Shown here: one piece after another, positions 16,205 through 23,451 of the stretch
How the letters are laid out: each line of letters opens with the position of its first letter
Numbering within the stretch: the first letter of the stretch is position 1
DNA from: Campylobacteraceae bacterium
GTDB lineage: Bacteria > Campylobacterota > Campylobacteria > Campylobacterales > Sulfurovaceae
NCBI GenBank assembly: GCA_027063105.1
Contig: JAMOSL010000168.1
Coordinates: forward strand, 1-28,596
DNA length: 28,596 nucleotides
Reading direction: 5' to 3'
The notes under the pieces: generated by a model
The model's database searches: none
Told to the model about the DNA's origin: nothing
What the model saw: the letters and a program-made list of their open reading frames with translations, nothing else
Position numbers and translations under genes: made by a program

Positions 16205-17992
16205 TTAGGTTATTCTATTTTGAATTTCTTTTATAATCTCTTCATCATCTGCCATATTTAACCATTTGAATTTTTGTCCACTTTGCTTTTTACCATCTAA
16301 AATATCACCACTATTTCTATATTTTAAATCAAGAGATGCTATATCAAACCCATTAGTTGTTTTAGCAAAAGAGTATAATCTTTTTATTGATGGTTTATAA
16401 CTAAATAGGTAACACCAACTTTCAAGTCCGATTCTTCCAACTCTTCCTCTTAATTGATGAAGTGTAGCTAACCCTAATCTCTCTGCTCCAACTATTACTA
16501 TTATTGTTAATCTAGGTAGAGATATTCCAACTTCAATAACAGTTGTTGCTAATAAAATATTACCTTTTTCTCTAAACTCTAATAATACTTTCTCTTTATT
16601 TTTATCTTTTCCATGAGTTACAAAAGTATTCTCAAAACGACTTTCCCAAAAACCTCTAGCCTCGTCTAATGATTGATACCCAATAGATTTTGACTCTTCA
16701 ACTAAAGGATATACTATTAAAACTTGATGATTTTTAGCTATTTCTTCTTTTATATGCCCTAATAAATTAGCAAAATCTGATTTACCTATTATTTTTGTAT
16801 CTATCTGTTTTTTAAAAGGAGTTTTTGTAATTAAACTCATATCAATTAAAGCACTATCCATCATAGCTTGAGTTCTAGGTATTGGAGTTGCTGAAAATTG
16901 TAAGAAATGGGCATGTTTATCTTTATCTATTCTTGCCATTATTTCTAATTTTTGCCGTTGTGCTGTTCCAAATCTATGTTGTTCGTCAACCATAACCAAT
17001 GGAGCTTTTGGAAGATTTTTTTTAAATAATAAAGCATGAGTTCCTATAATAAAATCAGCCTCTTTATAATCTCCAACTTTTCTATTTTGTATGACTAAAG
17101 ATATTTTAATATTTTCAGGCAAGAATTTCATAGCCTCTTCATACAACTGAATAGCCAAAAGAGAAGTTGGTGCCATTAGAATAGACTTATTTGGATAGGA
17201 TATCATGACAGATGCTAAAATAATAATAGTTTTACCAGACCCAACATCACCAACTATCATTCTTTTAGATGCCTTTTTTATAGATAATAAATCTTTTTTA
17301 ATCTCATCTATTACAGTTTTTTGTTCTGGTGTAAGTTTAAATGGCAAGTTTTTTATAAATTGTGTTGTATCTCCATCTAAAGATTTAATAGCAGGAGAAT
17401 CAACTCTTTTTGCTTTTAATTTTTTAATATGATTAAAAGCCTCTATTTTTTTAAAAATATCAATACTTTTATCATCAATTTCTGTATCTTGACTATTCTT
17501 AGGAAAATGTAATAACATTAAAATATCTATTTCATCTTTAATAAGACCCTCTTTTAGCAGATTATCATAAGTTATATACTCTTTAATAAAGTCAATCATT
17601 TCATATTGTTTTAATGGAGTTTTATATTTAGGGATAATCTCTCCACTTTTAGCCAATGATTTAGGTTGATTCATCTGTAAAGTATCTTTATATTCTGTAA
17701 CTTTACCTTGAATAATAACTCTATTGCCTAATGCGAACTCTTGATAGTGATAAGCATTAGTTCTAAAAAATATACTTTTAATAGTTTTCTTAAATCTTGG
17801 ATTATAAAATTCTATAAAAAGTTTACCATTATAAGTATTAACTTGTTTTACAATAACATCAAGAGTATGAATTAAACCTATATTTATAGTTGAAGATAGA
17901 GTAGTGTCTATATAAGAAGATGGAATAGATAGTGCTAAATCAATTAGAGAAGATATTTTTAGTTTAGGGGATAAGAGATTAAGTTTTAACAT
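16205..17992 (-). CDS. recG: ATP-dependent DNA helicase RecG
   Basis: RecG remodels stalled replication forks and Holliday junctions. The 595 residues are shorter than E. coli RecG (693), with a reduced N-terminal wedge region, much as in other Campylobacterota. Visible helicase motifs are VGDVGSGKT (Walker A), MVDEQHRFG (DEQH box), QFSATPIPRT, ATTVIEVGI and HQLRGRVGR, in that order. The ATG at 17992 directly follows eight T's of the prepilin terminator on the coding strand, and I see no ribosome binding site. No better in-frame start exists close by. Translation may therefore be leaderless or weak, or the true start may lie elsewhere. The gene leads into pilT 51 bases later. Confidence 0.95.
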   Translation of the reverse strand: MLKLNLLSPKLKISSLIDLALSIPSSYIDTTLSSTINIGLIHTLDVIVKQVNTYNGKLFIEFYNPRFKKTIKSIFFRTNAYHYQEFALGNRVIIQGKVTEYKDTLQMNQPKSLAKSGEIIPKYKTPLKQYEMIDFIKEYITYDNLLKEGLIKDEIDILMLLHFPKNSQDTEIDDKSIDIFKKIEAFNHIKKLKAKRVDSPAIKSLDGDTTQFIKNLPFKLTPEQKTVIDEIKKDLLSIKKASKRMIVGDVGSGKTIIILASVMISYPNKSILMAPTSLLAIQLYEEAMKFLPENIKISLVIQNRKVGDYKEADFIIGTHALLFKKNLPKAPLVMVDEQHRFGTAQRQKLEIMARIDKDKHAHFLQFSATPIPRTQAMMDSALIDMSLITKTPFKKQIDTKIIGKSDFANLLGHIKEEIAKNHQVLIVYPLVEESKSIGYQSLDEARGFWESRFENTFVTHGKDKNKEKVLLEFREKGNILLATTVIEVGISLPRLTIIVIVGAERLGLATLHQLRGRVGRIGLESWCYLFSYKPSIKRLYSFAKTTNGFDIASLDLKYRNSGDILDGKKQSGQKFKWLNMADDEEIIKEIQNRIT

Positions 17993-18024
17993 AAAAAAAA
18001 CCTAAGAGGTAATACCCTCTTAGG
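17993..18024 (-). terminator. Intrinsic terminator of the prepilin gene
   Basis: On the minus strand CCTAAGAGG and CCTCTTAGG form a 9-base stem with a 6-base loop, followed by eight T's. This is the best intrinsic terminator in the window, 31 bases after the prepilin stop. The last T is directly followed by the recG ATG, which leaves no space for a recG ribosome site or for a promoter downstream of the hairpin. Confidence 0.9.
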
Positions 18025-18055
18025 CTATAGTAAGCTTTAGCTTTAAGAGAGATTC

Positions 18056-18553
18056 TTAAAGGTTAAAAGTTCGTACTTTACCATTTTTCTCTAGAACTGA
18101 ACCAGCAATCTTATCAATAACAATTTGACCAAGATTAGCAGGTAATGCTTCTTTTGTTGGATCATAAGTTACTTTTGGTGTAACTACTATTTTTGCAGAA
18201 TCATTACCGGTCGCTGCTGTAAATTTAAATTCTGCTATCTCTGTTCCACCACAAACATATATAATTCCAGCTTTTATTGTAGTATCTGCTTTCATTCCAT
18301 TTGCAGTAGTAGTAAATTCACCATTATACATTGTAGATGCTTTTTGTTTTTCAAATCTAGCTGAACCTAATTTAGTATACATAGCTGTTACTGTACCCAT
18401 AAAACCACCCATTTCATGTACACATGTTGTAGCTGCTGCATCGTCTCTTGTAGCTGCTAGTTTTGGAATAGCAACTGCTGCCAAAATTCCGATAATAACG
18501 ATAACAAAAATCAATTCGATCATAGTAAATCCGCGTCTCATGTTAGTTTTCAT
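18056..18553 (-). CDS. Type IV prepilin / pseudopilin
   Basis: A 165-residue class III signal-peptide protein. The leader MKTNMRRG is followed by the processing site G8/F9 and FTMIELIFVIVIIGILAAVA, with the required Glu at mature position +5 and a hydrophobic helix that packs into the pilus core. Cys44 and Cys101 could form a disulfide in the globular domain. The short length suits a minor pilin or a type II-secretion-like pseudopilin as well as a major pilin; sequence alone does not decide. An AGGAG ribosome site lies 6 bases before the ATG, an extended -10 promoter sits upstream and a strong terminator follows, so it is its own transcription unit, likely well expressed. The PilT-like ATPase lies two genes downstream. 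Confidence 0.9.
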   Translation of the reverse strand: MKTNMRRGFTMIELIFVIVIIGILAAVAIPKLAATRDDAAATTCVHEMGGFMGTVTAMYTKLGSARFEKQKASTMYNGEFTTTANGMKADTTIKAGIIYVCGGTEIAEFKFTAATGNDSAKIVVTPKVTYDPTKEALPANLGQIVIDKIAGSVLEKNGKVRTFNL

Positions 18554-18580
18554 GATAAACTCCTAATATATTTTTAAGTA

Positions 18581-18596
18581 TCAACTCAATAGTTGA
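18581..18596 (-). repeat. Inverted repeat in the prepilin leader
   Basis: TCAACT and AGTTGA flank a 4-base spacer, just downstream of the prepilin -10 box and about 28 bases ahead of the start codon. It would fall at the 5' end of the mRNA. It may be a small stem that affects mRNA stability or an operator; no function can be shown from sequence alone. Confidence 0.4.
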
Positions 18597-18605
18597 CCTA
18601 TTAGA

Positions 18606-18614
18606 ATCATAGCA
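18606..18614 (-). promoter_or_regulatory. Extended -10 promoter of the prepilin gene
   Basis: The minus strand reads TGCTATGAT, a TGn plus TATGAT box, placing the transcript start near 18599 and giving a leader of about 46 bases. No recognisable -35 and no sigma-54 site (TGGC-N8-TTGC type) is visible, so housekeeping sigma control is likely. Confidence 0.6.
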
Positions 18615-18673
18615 CTTTATACCTTAAAATATTCTTAAATATATACTTTTTTTGTAAAAATATCGTTAAAATG

Positions 18674-18895
18674 TTAAAACCCATCCAAAGTTTCTATTAA
18701 AAGCTCTATTTCGTCTTCATAATTACTATTCTTATAGGCTAATTTTAAATAAGCTTTTAGTAAAAGTGCTGGTGTATTGTCTATCTCTTCGGAAATTCCT
18801 GCATTTTTCATATCTTTTAATACAAAATCTGCAAATTCTTCATCTAAATTTACCTCATATCTCTTTCCTGATATGCTTAAAGATACTTTTTTCAT
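18674..18895 (-). CDS. Small conserved-looking protein of unknown function (possibly ZapA-like)
   Basis: A 73-residue acidic protein that I do not recognise with certainty. It begins MKKVSLSISGKRYEVNLDEE, a beta-hairpin-like start that recalls the N-terminus of the cell-division protein ZapA, and continues as helices rich in acidic residues and leucine. It is too short to be a full ZapA, whose long coiled coil would be missing. A GGGAG ribosome site lies ahead of the ATG, and the coiled-coil gene is 27 bases upstream, so the two form an operon. The pairing of a tiny coiled-coil gene with a ZapA-like gene is also known in gammaproteobacteria, which is the only reason to suggest a division role. 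That link is inference. Confidence 0.75.
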   Translation of the reverse strand: MKKVSLSISGKRYEVNLDEEFADFVLKDMKNAGISEEIDNTPALLLKAYLKLAYKNSNYEDEIELLIETLDGF

Positions 18896-18922
18896 AATTT
18901 ATTCTCCCTGCTTAATATAAGT

Positions 18923-19141
18923 TTATGCTAAAAGTGCTTCTACTTTTAAAATAATCTCTTCTATTTCTCTATCTTTCTCTTCTAATTCATATCTTAATAA
19001 ATCTATCGTATTCTGAAGTTCTGCTTGATTATGTGAAGCACCTTCCATGTCAGACTTTAAATTAGTATTCTCTTCTTTTAAATTATCCAAATTTGTTTTT
19101 AATAACTCAATTTTCTCTTGTAATCTATCTAATACACTCAT
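18923..19141 (-). CDS. Small coiled-coil protein (ZapB/TIGR02449-like)
   Basis: A 72-residue protein that is almost one continuous coiled coil: leucine, isoleucine or valine recurs every three to four residues from LDRLQEKIELL to IILKVEALLA, with charged residues between. No other domain is present. An in-frame ATG four codons upstream exists, but the GGAG ribosome site at about 19149-19152 falls inside that extension and is correctly spaced (7 bases) for the ATG at 19141, so I chose the inner start. A TTGTAG-17-TATTAT promoter stands upstream. It may be a structural partner of the 73-residue protein that follows. The likeness to ZapB-type division proteins is only by architecture. Confidence 0.8.
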   Translation of the reverse strand: MSVLDRLQEKIELLKTNLDNLKEENTNLKSDMEGASHNQAELQNTIDLLRYELEEKDREIEEIILKVEALLA

Positions 19142-19167
19142 AGTAATCTCCATTTGTAAAATAATAG

Positions 19168-19176
19168 TGTTATAAT
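19168..19176 (+). promoter_or_regulatory. Extended -10 promoter of ppk
   Basis: The plus strand reads TGTTATAAT, a perfect extended -10. Transcription would start near 19183 and give a leader of about 66 bases before the ppk start codon. It overlaps the divergent promoter for the coiled-coil gene. Confidence 0.6.
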
Positions 19177-19200
19177 AGCGTAAGAATAACTAAGCTACAA
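19172..19200 (-). promoter_or_regulatory. Promoter of the coiled-coil gene pair
   Basis: The minus strand carries TTGTAG (19195-19200) and TATTAT (19172-19177) separated by exactly 17 bases, an ordinary sigma-70 layout. The -10 box shares bases with the opposing ppk -10 box. Confidence 0.6.
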
Positions 19201-19248
19201 TTAATTTTAATAGTTTTATATTTAAAACCAATATGATAAGGATATATA

Positions 19249-21330
19249 ATGATAGATTTAAATAGTTCTGAACTATATTTCAATCGTGAACTCTCTTGGT
19301 TACAATTCAATACAAGAGTATTAGCTCAATCTGAAAATAAAAATTTACCACCATTAGAGAGATTGAAATTTTTAGCTATATATGGAACAAACTTAGATGA
19401 ATTTTATATGATTAGAGTTGCAGGATTAAAGGCATTATATAAAGAAGGTATTCAAGAGATAGGATTTGATAAATTAACAGTTAAAGAGCAGTTAGATTTA
19501 ATTAGAGAATATTTACATAACGAGCAGAAGAAATTGGAGAGAAGTTACCATAATATTTTATCTGATTTAAATAATCATAAGATATATATTAAAGAATTCT
19601 CAGAATTAAAGGAGATTGATAAGAGATATATAGAGAAGATATTTTATGAAGAGATTTATCCTATTATTATTCCTATAGCGATAGATAGAACGCATCCATT
19701 TCCTCATCTAAATAATTTAAGCTTTGGATTAGCTATTACTTTAATTGACAATATTTTGAATATAAAACATGGTTTGGTGCGAATTCCTAGAATACTACCT
19801 AGATTTATAAAAGTTTCTAATATTTTTGTACCTATTGAAAGTATTGTTGAGAATTATATAGGTGAACTTTTTCCTGGTTATACCAAAATAGCATCTACCC
19901 CTTTTAGGGTTACTAGAAATGCCGATATTGCAATTACAGAACAAGAGGCTGATGACTTTTTAGAAATATTAGAAGAGGGACTTAGATCTCGAAATAAAGG
20001 TTCTTTAGTGAGATTAGAGCTTACTGAAGAGGCTGATAAGCATTTGATAGAATTTTTAACAACTCATCTTAAGTTATCGAAAGAAGATATATATTATTAT
20101 AAGAATATTCCTCTTAGTCTTGGAAGTTTTTGGGAAGTTGTTGGAGATAAAGAATTTTCCTCTCTCGTTCTTCCCTCATTTTCTTCAAATATTATTGAAT
20201 CATTAAATAAAAATAATATTTTTGACACTATAGCAAAAGAAGATATTTTACTTCATCATCCTTATGATAGTTTTGACCCAATTATTAATTTTATAGAGGA
20301 AGCATCAAAAGACCCTAATACCTTGGCTATAAGAATGACCTTATATCGTGTAGGAGCAAAATCACCTATTGTTAAATTTTTAATTAATGCTGTAGAAGAT
20401 GGAAAGCAAGTTACAGTATTAGTTGAATTAAAGGCTAGATTTGATGAAGAGAATAATCTCAATTGGGCAAAAGTATTAGAAGATGCTGGAGCTCATGTGG
20501 TTTATGGAATCCCAAAACTTAAAGTTCATGCAAAGATAGCTCAAGTGATTAAAAAGGATAATAAAAGATTAAAAAGTTATTTACATTTAGCTACAGGTAA
20601 TTATAACCCAATTACTTCTAGGATATATACTGATATGAGTTATTTTACTAGTAGGGTTGATCTGAATAGTGACGCTACAAGATTCTTCCATTTTTTAACA
20701 GGATTCTCTACAAATACAAAATTAAATAAATTATATATGTCTCCTACAGAGATAAGACCAAAACTTATAAGGCTTATAGAGGTTGAGAGCAAATATGGTG
20801 AAAAGGGTCATATTATATTAAAGTCTAATTCTTTGGTAGACCCAGATATTATTCAGTCACTTTATAAAGCATCCCAAAATGGTACAAAAATAGATTTAAT
20901 TATTAGAGGTATCTGTTGTCTTAAACCACAAGTAAAAGATGTTAGTGAAACTATATCAGTACATTCCATTATAGGTAAGTATCTTGAACATCCAAGAATT
21001 TATTATTTTAAGAATGATATATCAAAATGTTATATATCAAGTGCTGATTTAATGCCACGAAATTTGGTAAGAAGAGTTGAACTTATGACTCCAATAGATG
21101 AGCCTAAGTTTTCAAAGAAAATAGAGCAAATATTAAAATTACAATTAATGGATAATCAATTGCGATGGAAGCTTCAAGAAAGTGGAGAGTATAAGAAAAT
21201 ATCTTGTAAAGGAAAGATAATAAACAATCAAGATATGTTAGAGAGAGGTAAACTTGTTATCAAAAAGAAAAAAAGAGTTACAAAGTATATTGATGAATTG
21301 GCAAATCAAATAATCGAAGGAGATATATAA
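19249..21330 (+). CDS. ppk: Polyphosphate kinase 1
   Basis: PPK1 reversibly builds long-chain polyphosphate from ATP at the membrane. Its 693 residues match the family. The N-terminal domain starts YFNRELSWLQFNTRVL. The two catalytic domains carry the phosphorylated histidine His427 (KLKVHAKIAQ), LHLATGNYNP after it, and the second conserved histidine His581 (YLEHPRIYYF). The ATG has an AAGGATATA ribosome site. The stop overlaps the next start by one base (TAATG), so ppk, the carbonic-anhydrase-like gene and the EI24 gene form one translationally coupled unit. Polyphosphate in this phylum is linked to stress survival, a known property of the family and not something shown here. Confidence 0.97.
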   Translation: MIDLNSSELYFNRELSWLQFNTRVLAQSENKNLPPLERLKFLAIYGTNLDEFYMIRVAGLKALYKEGIQEIGFDKLTVKEQLDLIREYLHNEQKKLERSYHNILSDLNNHKIYIKEFSELKEIDKRYIEKIFYEEIYPIIIPIAIDRTHPFPHLNNLSFGLAITLIDNILNIKHGLVRIPRILPRFIKVSNIFVPIESIVENYIGELFPGYTKIASTPFRVTRNADIAITEQEADDFLEILEEGLRSRNKGSLVRLELTEEADKHLIEFLTTHLKLSKEDIYYYKNIPLSLGSFWEVVGDKEFSSLVLPSFSSNIIESLNKNNIFDTIAKEDILLHHPYDSFDPIINFIEEASKDPNTLAIRMTLYRVGAKSPIVKFLINAVEDGKQVTVLVELKARFDEENNLNWAKVLEDAGAHVVYGIPKLKVHAKIAQVIKKDNKRLKSYLHLATGNYNPITSRIYTDMSYFTSRVDLNSDATRFFHFLTGFSTNTKLNKLYMSPTEIRPKLIRLIEVESKYGEKGHIILKSNSLVDPDIIQSLYKASQNGTKIDLIIRGICCLKPQVKDVSETISVHSIIGKYLEHPRIYYFKNDISKCYISSADLMPRNLVRRVELMTPIDEPKFSKKIEQILKLQLMDNQLRWKLQESGEYKKISCKGKIINNQDMLERGKLVIKKKKRVTKYIDELANQIIEGDI

Positions 21331-21854
21331 TGGTTATAAAATTTAAAGGGTGGATGCCTAAATTAGATAAGAATGCGTGGATAGCTGAAGGTGCATCTGT
21401 CATTGGACGAGTTACGATGGGAGAAGATAGTGCTGTATGGTTTGGTTGTGTTGTAAGAGGAGATGTTCATAATATAACTATTGGAGATAGAAGTAATATT
21501 CAAGATTTATCTATGATACATATAACTCATCATAAAAAAGAAGACATGAGTGATGGAAATCCAACTATTATAGGTAATGATGTAACTGTTGGACATAGAG
21601 TTATGTTGCATGGTTGTATAATTGAAGATGCTTGTCTGATTGGTATGAGTGCTACTATATTAGATGGAGCAGTTATAGGAAAAGAGTCTATAGTTGGAGC
21701 TGGAAGCTTAGTAACTAAAAATAAAAAGTTTCCACCACGAAGTCTTATTATGGGAAGTCCAGCAAAAGTAGTTAGAGAGTTGAGAGATGATGAGGTTGCT
21801 GAACTTTATGCATCTGCTACAAGATATGTTAAATTTAAAAATGAATATTTATAA
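21330..21854 (+). CDS. Gamma-carbonic-anhydrase-like left-handed beta-helix protein
   Basis: A 174-residue member of the YrdA/PaaY/CaiE branch of the gamma-carbonic anhydrase superfamily. Hexapeptide repeats build a left-handed beta helix that forms trimers (VIGRVTMGEDSAVWFGCVVR, then IGNDVTVGH and later turns). Candidate zinc ligands are in SMIHITHH (His64, His67, His68), GHR (His89) and LHGC (His94), so the metal site is intact. The C-terminus is helical (RELRDDEVAELYASATRYVK). Some members hydrate CO2, others are thioesterases or have unknown roles; sequence alone cannot choose. One-base overlaps join it to ppk and to the EI24 gene. Confidence 0.9.
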   Translation: MVIKFKGWMPKLDKNAWIAEGASVIGRVTMGEDSAVWFGCVVRGDVHNITIGDRSNIQDLSMIHITHHKKEDMSDGNPTIIGNDVTVGHRVMLHGCIIEDACLIGMSATILDGAVIGKESIVGAGSLVTKNKKFPPRSLIMGSPAKVVRELRDDEVAELYASATRYVKFKNEYL

Positions 21855-22516
21855 TGAATGGAATTATATCTAAGTCCATAAACGATATTTTGAGTCCTAT
21901 GATAATCGGATTTGTATTAAAAGTTGGACTAGGTTCTATTGCTTTATGGATTATATTATTAAGTTTCTTTTGGGATTTTTATTCTATTTTTGTAGAGGCT
22001 ATAATTGCTAAAATTCCATTTATTGGAGATTGGGAATGGATACAGACAAGTGGTACACTAATTTTATCATTTATTTTAGGATATATGCTAATTATTATTA
22101 CGATATCACTATTTACCTCTTTGTATAGTGAGCCTATCTTAATTAAATTGGCAAAAAAACATTATCCAGATGTCGAAGTTATTGGAACACCTAGCATCAC
22201 CAAATCTTTAATTCTAACGATAAAAGCTAGTTTTCTATTTTTAGGATTATTTTTAATATCTATTCCTCTTCTATTTATTCCAATAATAGGTCAATTATGG
22301 ATGTTATGGTTATGGTCTATATTGATTAAAGAGCCTACAGCTTATGATGTTGGAGCGTTATTTATAAATGATAGTAATTTATTAAAAGAAAAACAAAAAA
22401 ATTCACGACTTATATCTATATTAGCATCATTATTTAATTATATTCCTATATTAAATATATTTGCACCAATATTTGCACAAATATTATTTTTACACTCTCT
22501 ATTAAAAGATAGATAA
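21854..22516 (+). CDS. EI24/CysZ-family membrane protein
   Basis: A 220-residue integral membrane protein. Strong hydrophobic segments can be seen at about 18-45, 68-92, 115-150 and 185-215, the last two being long and perhaps each two helices. The spacing, and the SLYSEPILIKLAKKHYP segment after the second helix, fit the EI24 family. That family includes the sulfate permease CysZ, but a transport role here is only inference. It starts on a one-base overlap with the gene before it. Its stop codon overlaps the end of rnpB, which runs towards it. No terminator is visible between them. Confidence 0.8.
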   Translation: MNGIISKSINDILSPMIIGFVLKVGLGSIALWIILLSFFWDFYSIFVEAIIAKIPFIGDWEWIQTSGTLILSFILGYMLIIITISLFTSLYSEPILIKLAKKHYPDVEVIGTPSITKSLILTIKASFLFLGLFLISIPLLFIPIIGQLWMLWLWSILIKEPTAYDVGALFINDSNLLKEKQKNSRLISILASLFNYIPILNIFAPIFAQILFLHSLLKDR

Positions 22517-22846
22517 GGTGTGACGATAAGCCGGGTTTTGTCGTTGGATAGTTATTTATCTAGGCATTATGTTGCCATAATGCTCAAGCGAAGTATGAAA
22601 ACCGTAAGACTTATACCATATACTTCTTGCTACAAACAGGGTTTACCTAGCTACCTATGTTACCATAAGTACTGGTAGTCTCTTACACTACCTTTTCACC
22701 TTTTACCACTAAATAGCGATTTTTATATTCTCTGTTGCACTTGCCCTCAGATTACTCTGGCCATCCGTTAGATGGAGTTCTGTCTTACTTGTAGCCCGGA
22801 CTTTCCTCTCGTGGTTTATGCCACCAGCAACTACCTGTCACACCTT
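22515..22846 (-). ncRNA. rnpB: RNase P RNA (bacterial type A-like)
   Basis: The catalytic RNA of RNase P, which trims 5' leaders from pre-tRNA. The minus strand has the universal P4 core GAGAGGAAAGTCCGGGCT (22793-22810) and the matching 3' core ACAAAACCCGGCTTAT (22526-22541). The ends close with a perfect 10-base P1 helix: AAGGTGTGAC (22515-22524) pairs with GTCACACCTT (22837-22846). Further helices, such as GCATTATG/CATAATGC, lie between. The length of about 332 bases is normal for this lineage. The mature 3' end overlaps the EI24 stop by two bases and no U-rich terminator follows it. Confidence 0.97.
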
Positions 22847-22852
22847 AATCAT

Positions 22853-22858
22853 ATTATA
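22853..22858 (-). promoter_or_regulatory. -10 box of rnpB
   Basis: A consensus TATAAT lies on the minus strand 6 bases before the first base of the RNase P RNA P1 helix, exactly where a -10 box should be. It sits inside the 23-base space between the queD stop and rnpB, so rnpB does not depend on readthrough from queD. No clear -35 is seen. Confidence 0.65.
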
Positions 22859-22869
22859 TCTAAATTTAT

Positions 22870-23451
22870 TTAAACAATTTTAGGATTTATGATACTTTTT
22901 CCAGATAGTATTTTGTCCCACAATAGATTATCGCTCCAATCCTCTTTTATCTGCGAAGAAAATATAATATCTTTTAATCTTATTTGACCCATTAATTCAC
23001 TATGGGCATCTTCTTTAAAAGCTTGTGCATATCCTGTTTGTGTTTCATGAACTATGATACTATTTAACTTTATATTTCGTTCATTATTTTGCATAACTGT
23101 AAGTTCTAAAACTTTTTCAATAATTAAATATATAACTCTACTAAACTGTTCAGCAGATGGAGATACAGGTAATTCTATCCATCTTTTACTGTGTTTTTTC
23201 ATATCTTTGATATAATCTAAATCATCTCTACTCCAGATTGTTATAGCATGGTCAAAAGAATCTATTAACTCTTTTATAGATAACTTCATTAGTCCAAAAT
23301 CATAAATCATATCCCCATTATCAAGATAGTTAGATTCTAATAGAACCTCAACTCTATATGAGTGTCCATGTATATTTTGGCTACATTTAGCAGTTGAGCA
23401 ACCTCTTACAATATGAGCATTTTCAAATTTAAACAGTTTTCTTATTATCAT
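22870..23451 (-). CDS. queD: 6-carboxy-5,6,7,8-tetrahydropterin synthase
   Basis: QueD converts 7,8-dihydroneopterin triphosphate to 6-carboxytetrahydropterin, the second step of the queuosine/7-deazaguanine pathway. Zinc ligands are in ENAHIV (His13) and IHGHSY (His28, His30). The catalytic cysteine is probably Cys23, four residues before HGH where E. coli has three. MIYDFGLMK and FDHAIT carry the other conserved active-site residues. At 193 residues it is longer than the roughly 120 of E. coli, from insertions in the middle and C-terminus that I recall from Campylobacter homologues. The start directly abuts the queE stop with no gap, so the two are coupled. Confidence 0.92.
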   Translation of the reverse strand: MIIRKLFKFENAHIVRGCSTAKCSQNIHGHSYRVEVLLESNYLDNGDMIYDFGLMKLSIKELIDSFDHAITIWSRDDLDYIKDMKKHSKRWIELPVSPSAEQFSRVIYLIIEKVLELTVMQNNERNIKLNSIIVHETQTGYAQAFKEDAHSELMGQIRLKDIIFSSQIKEDWSDNLLWDKILSGKSIINPKIV

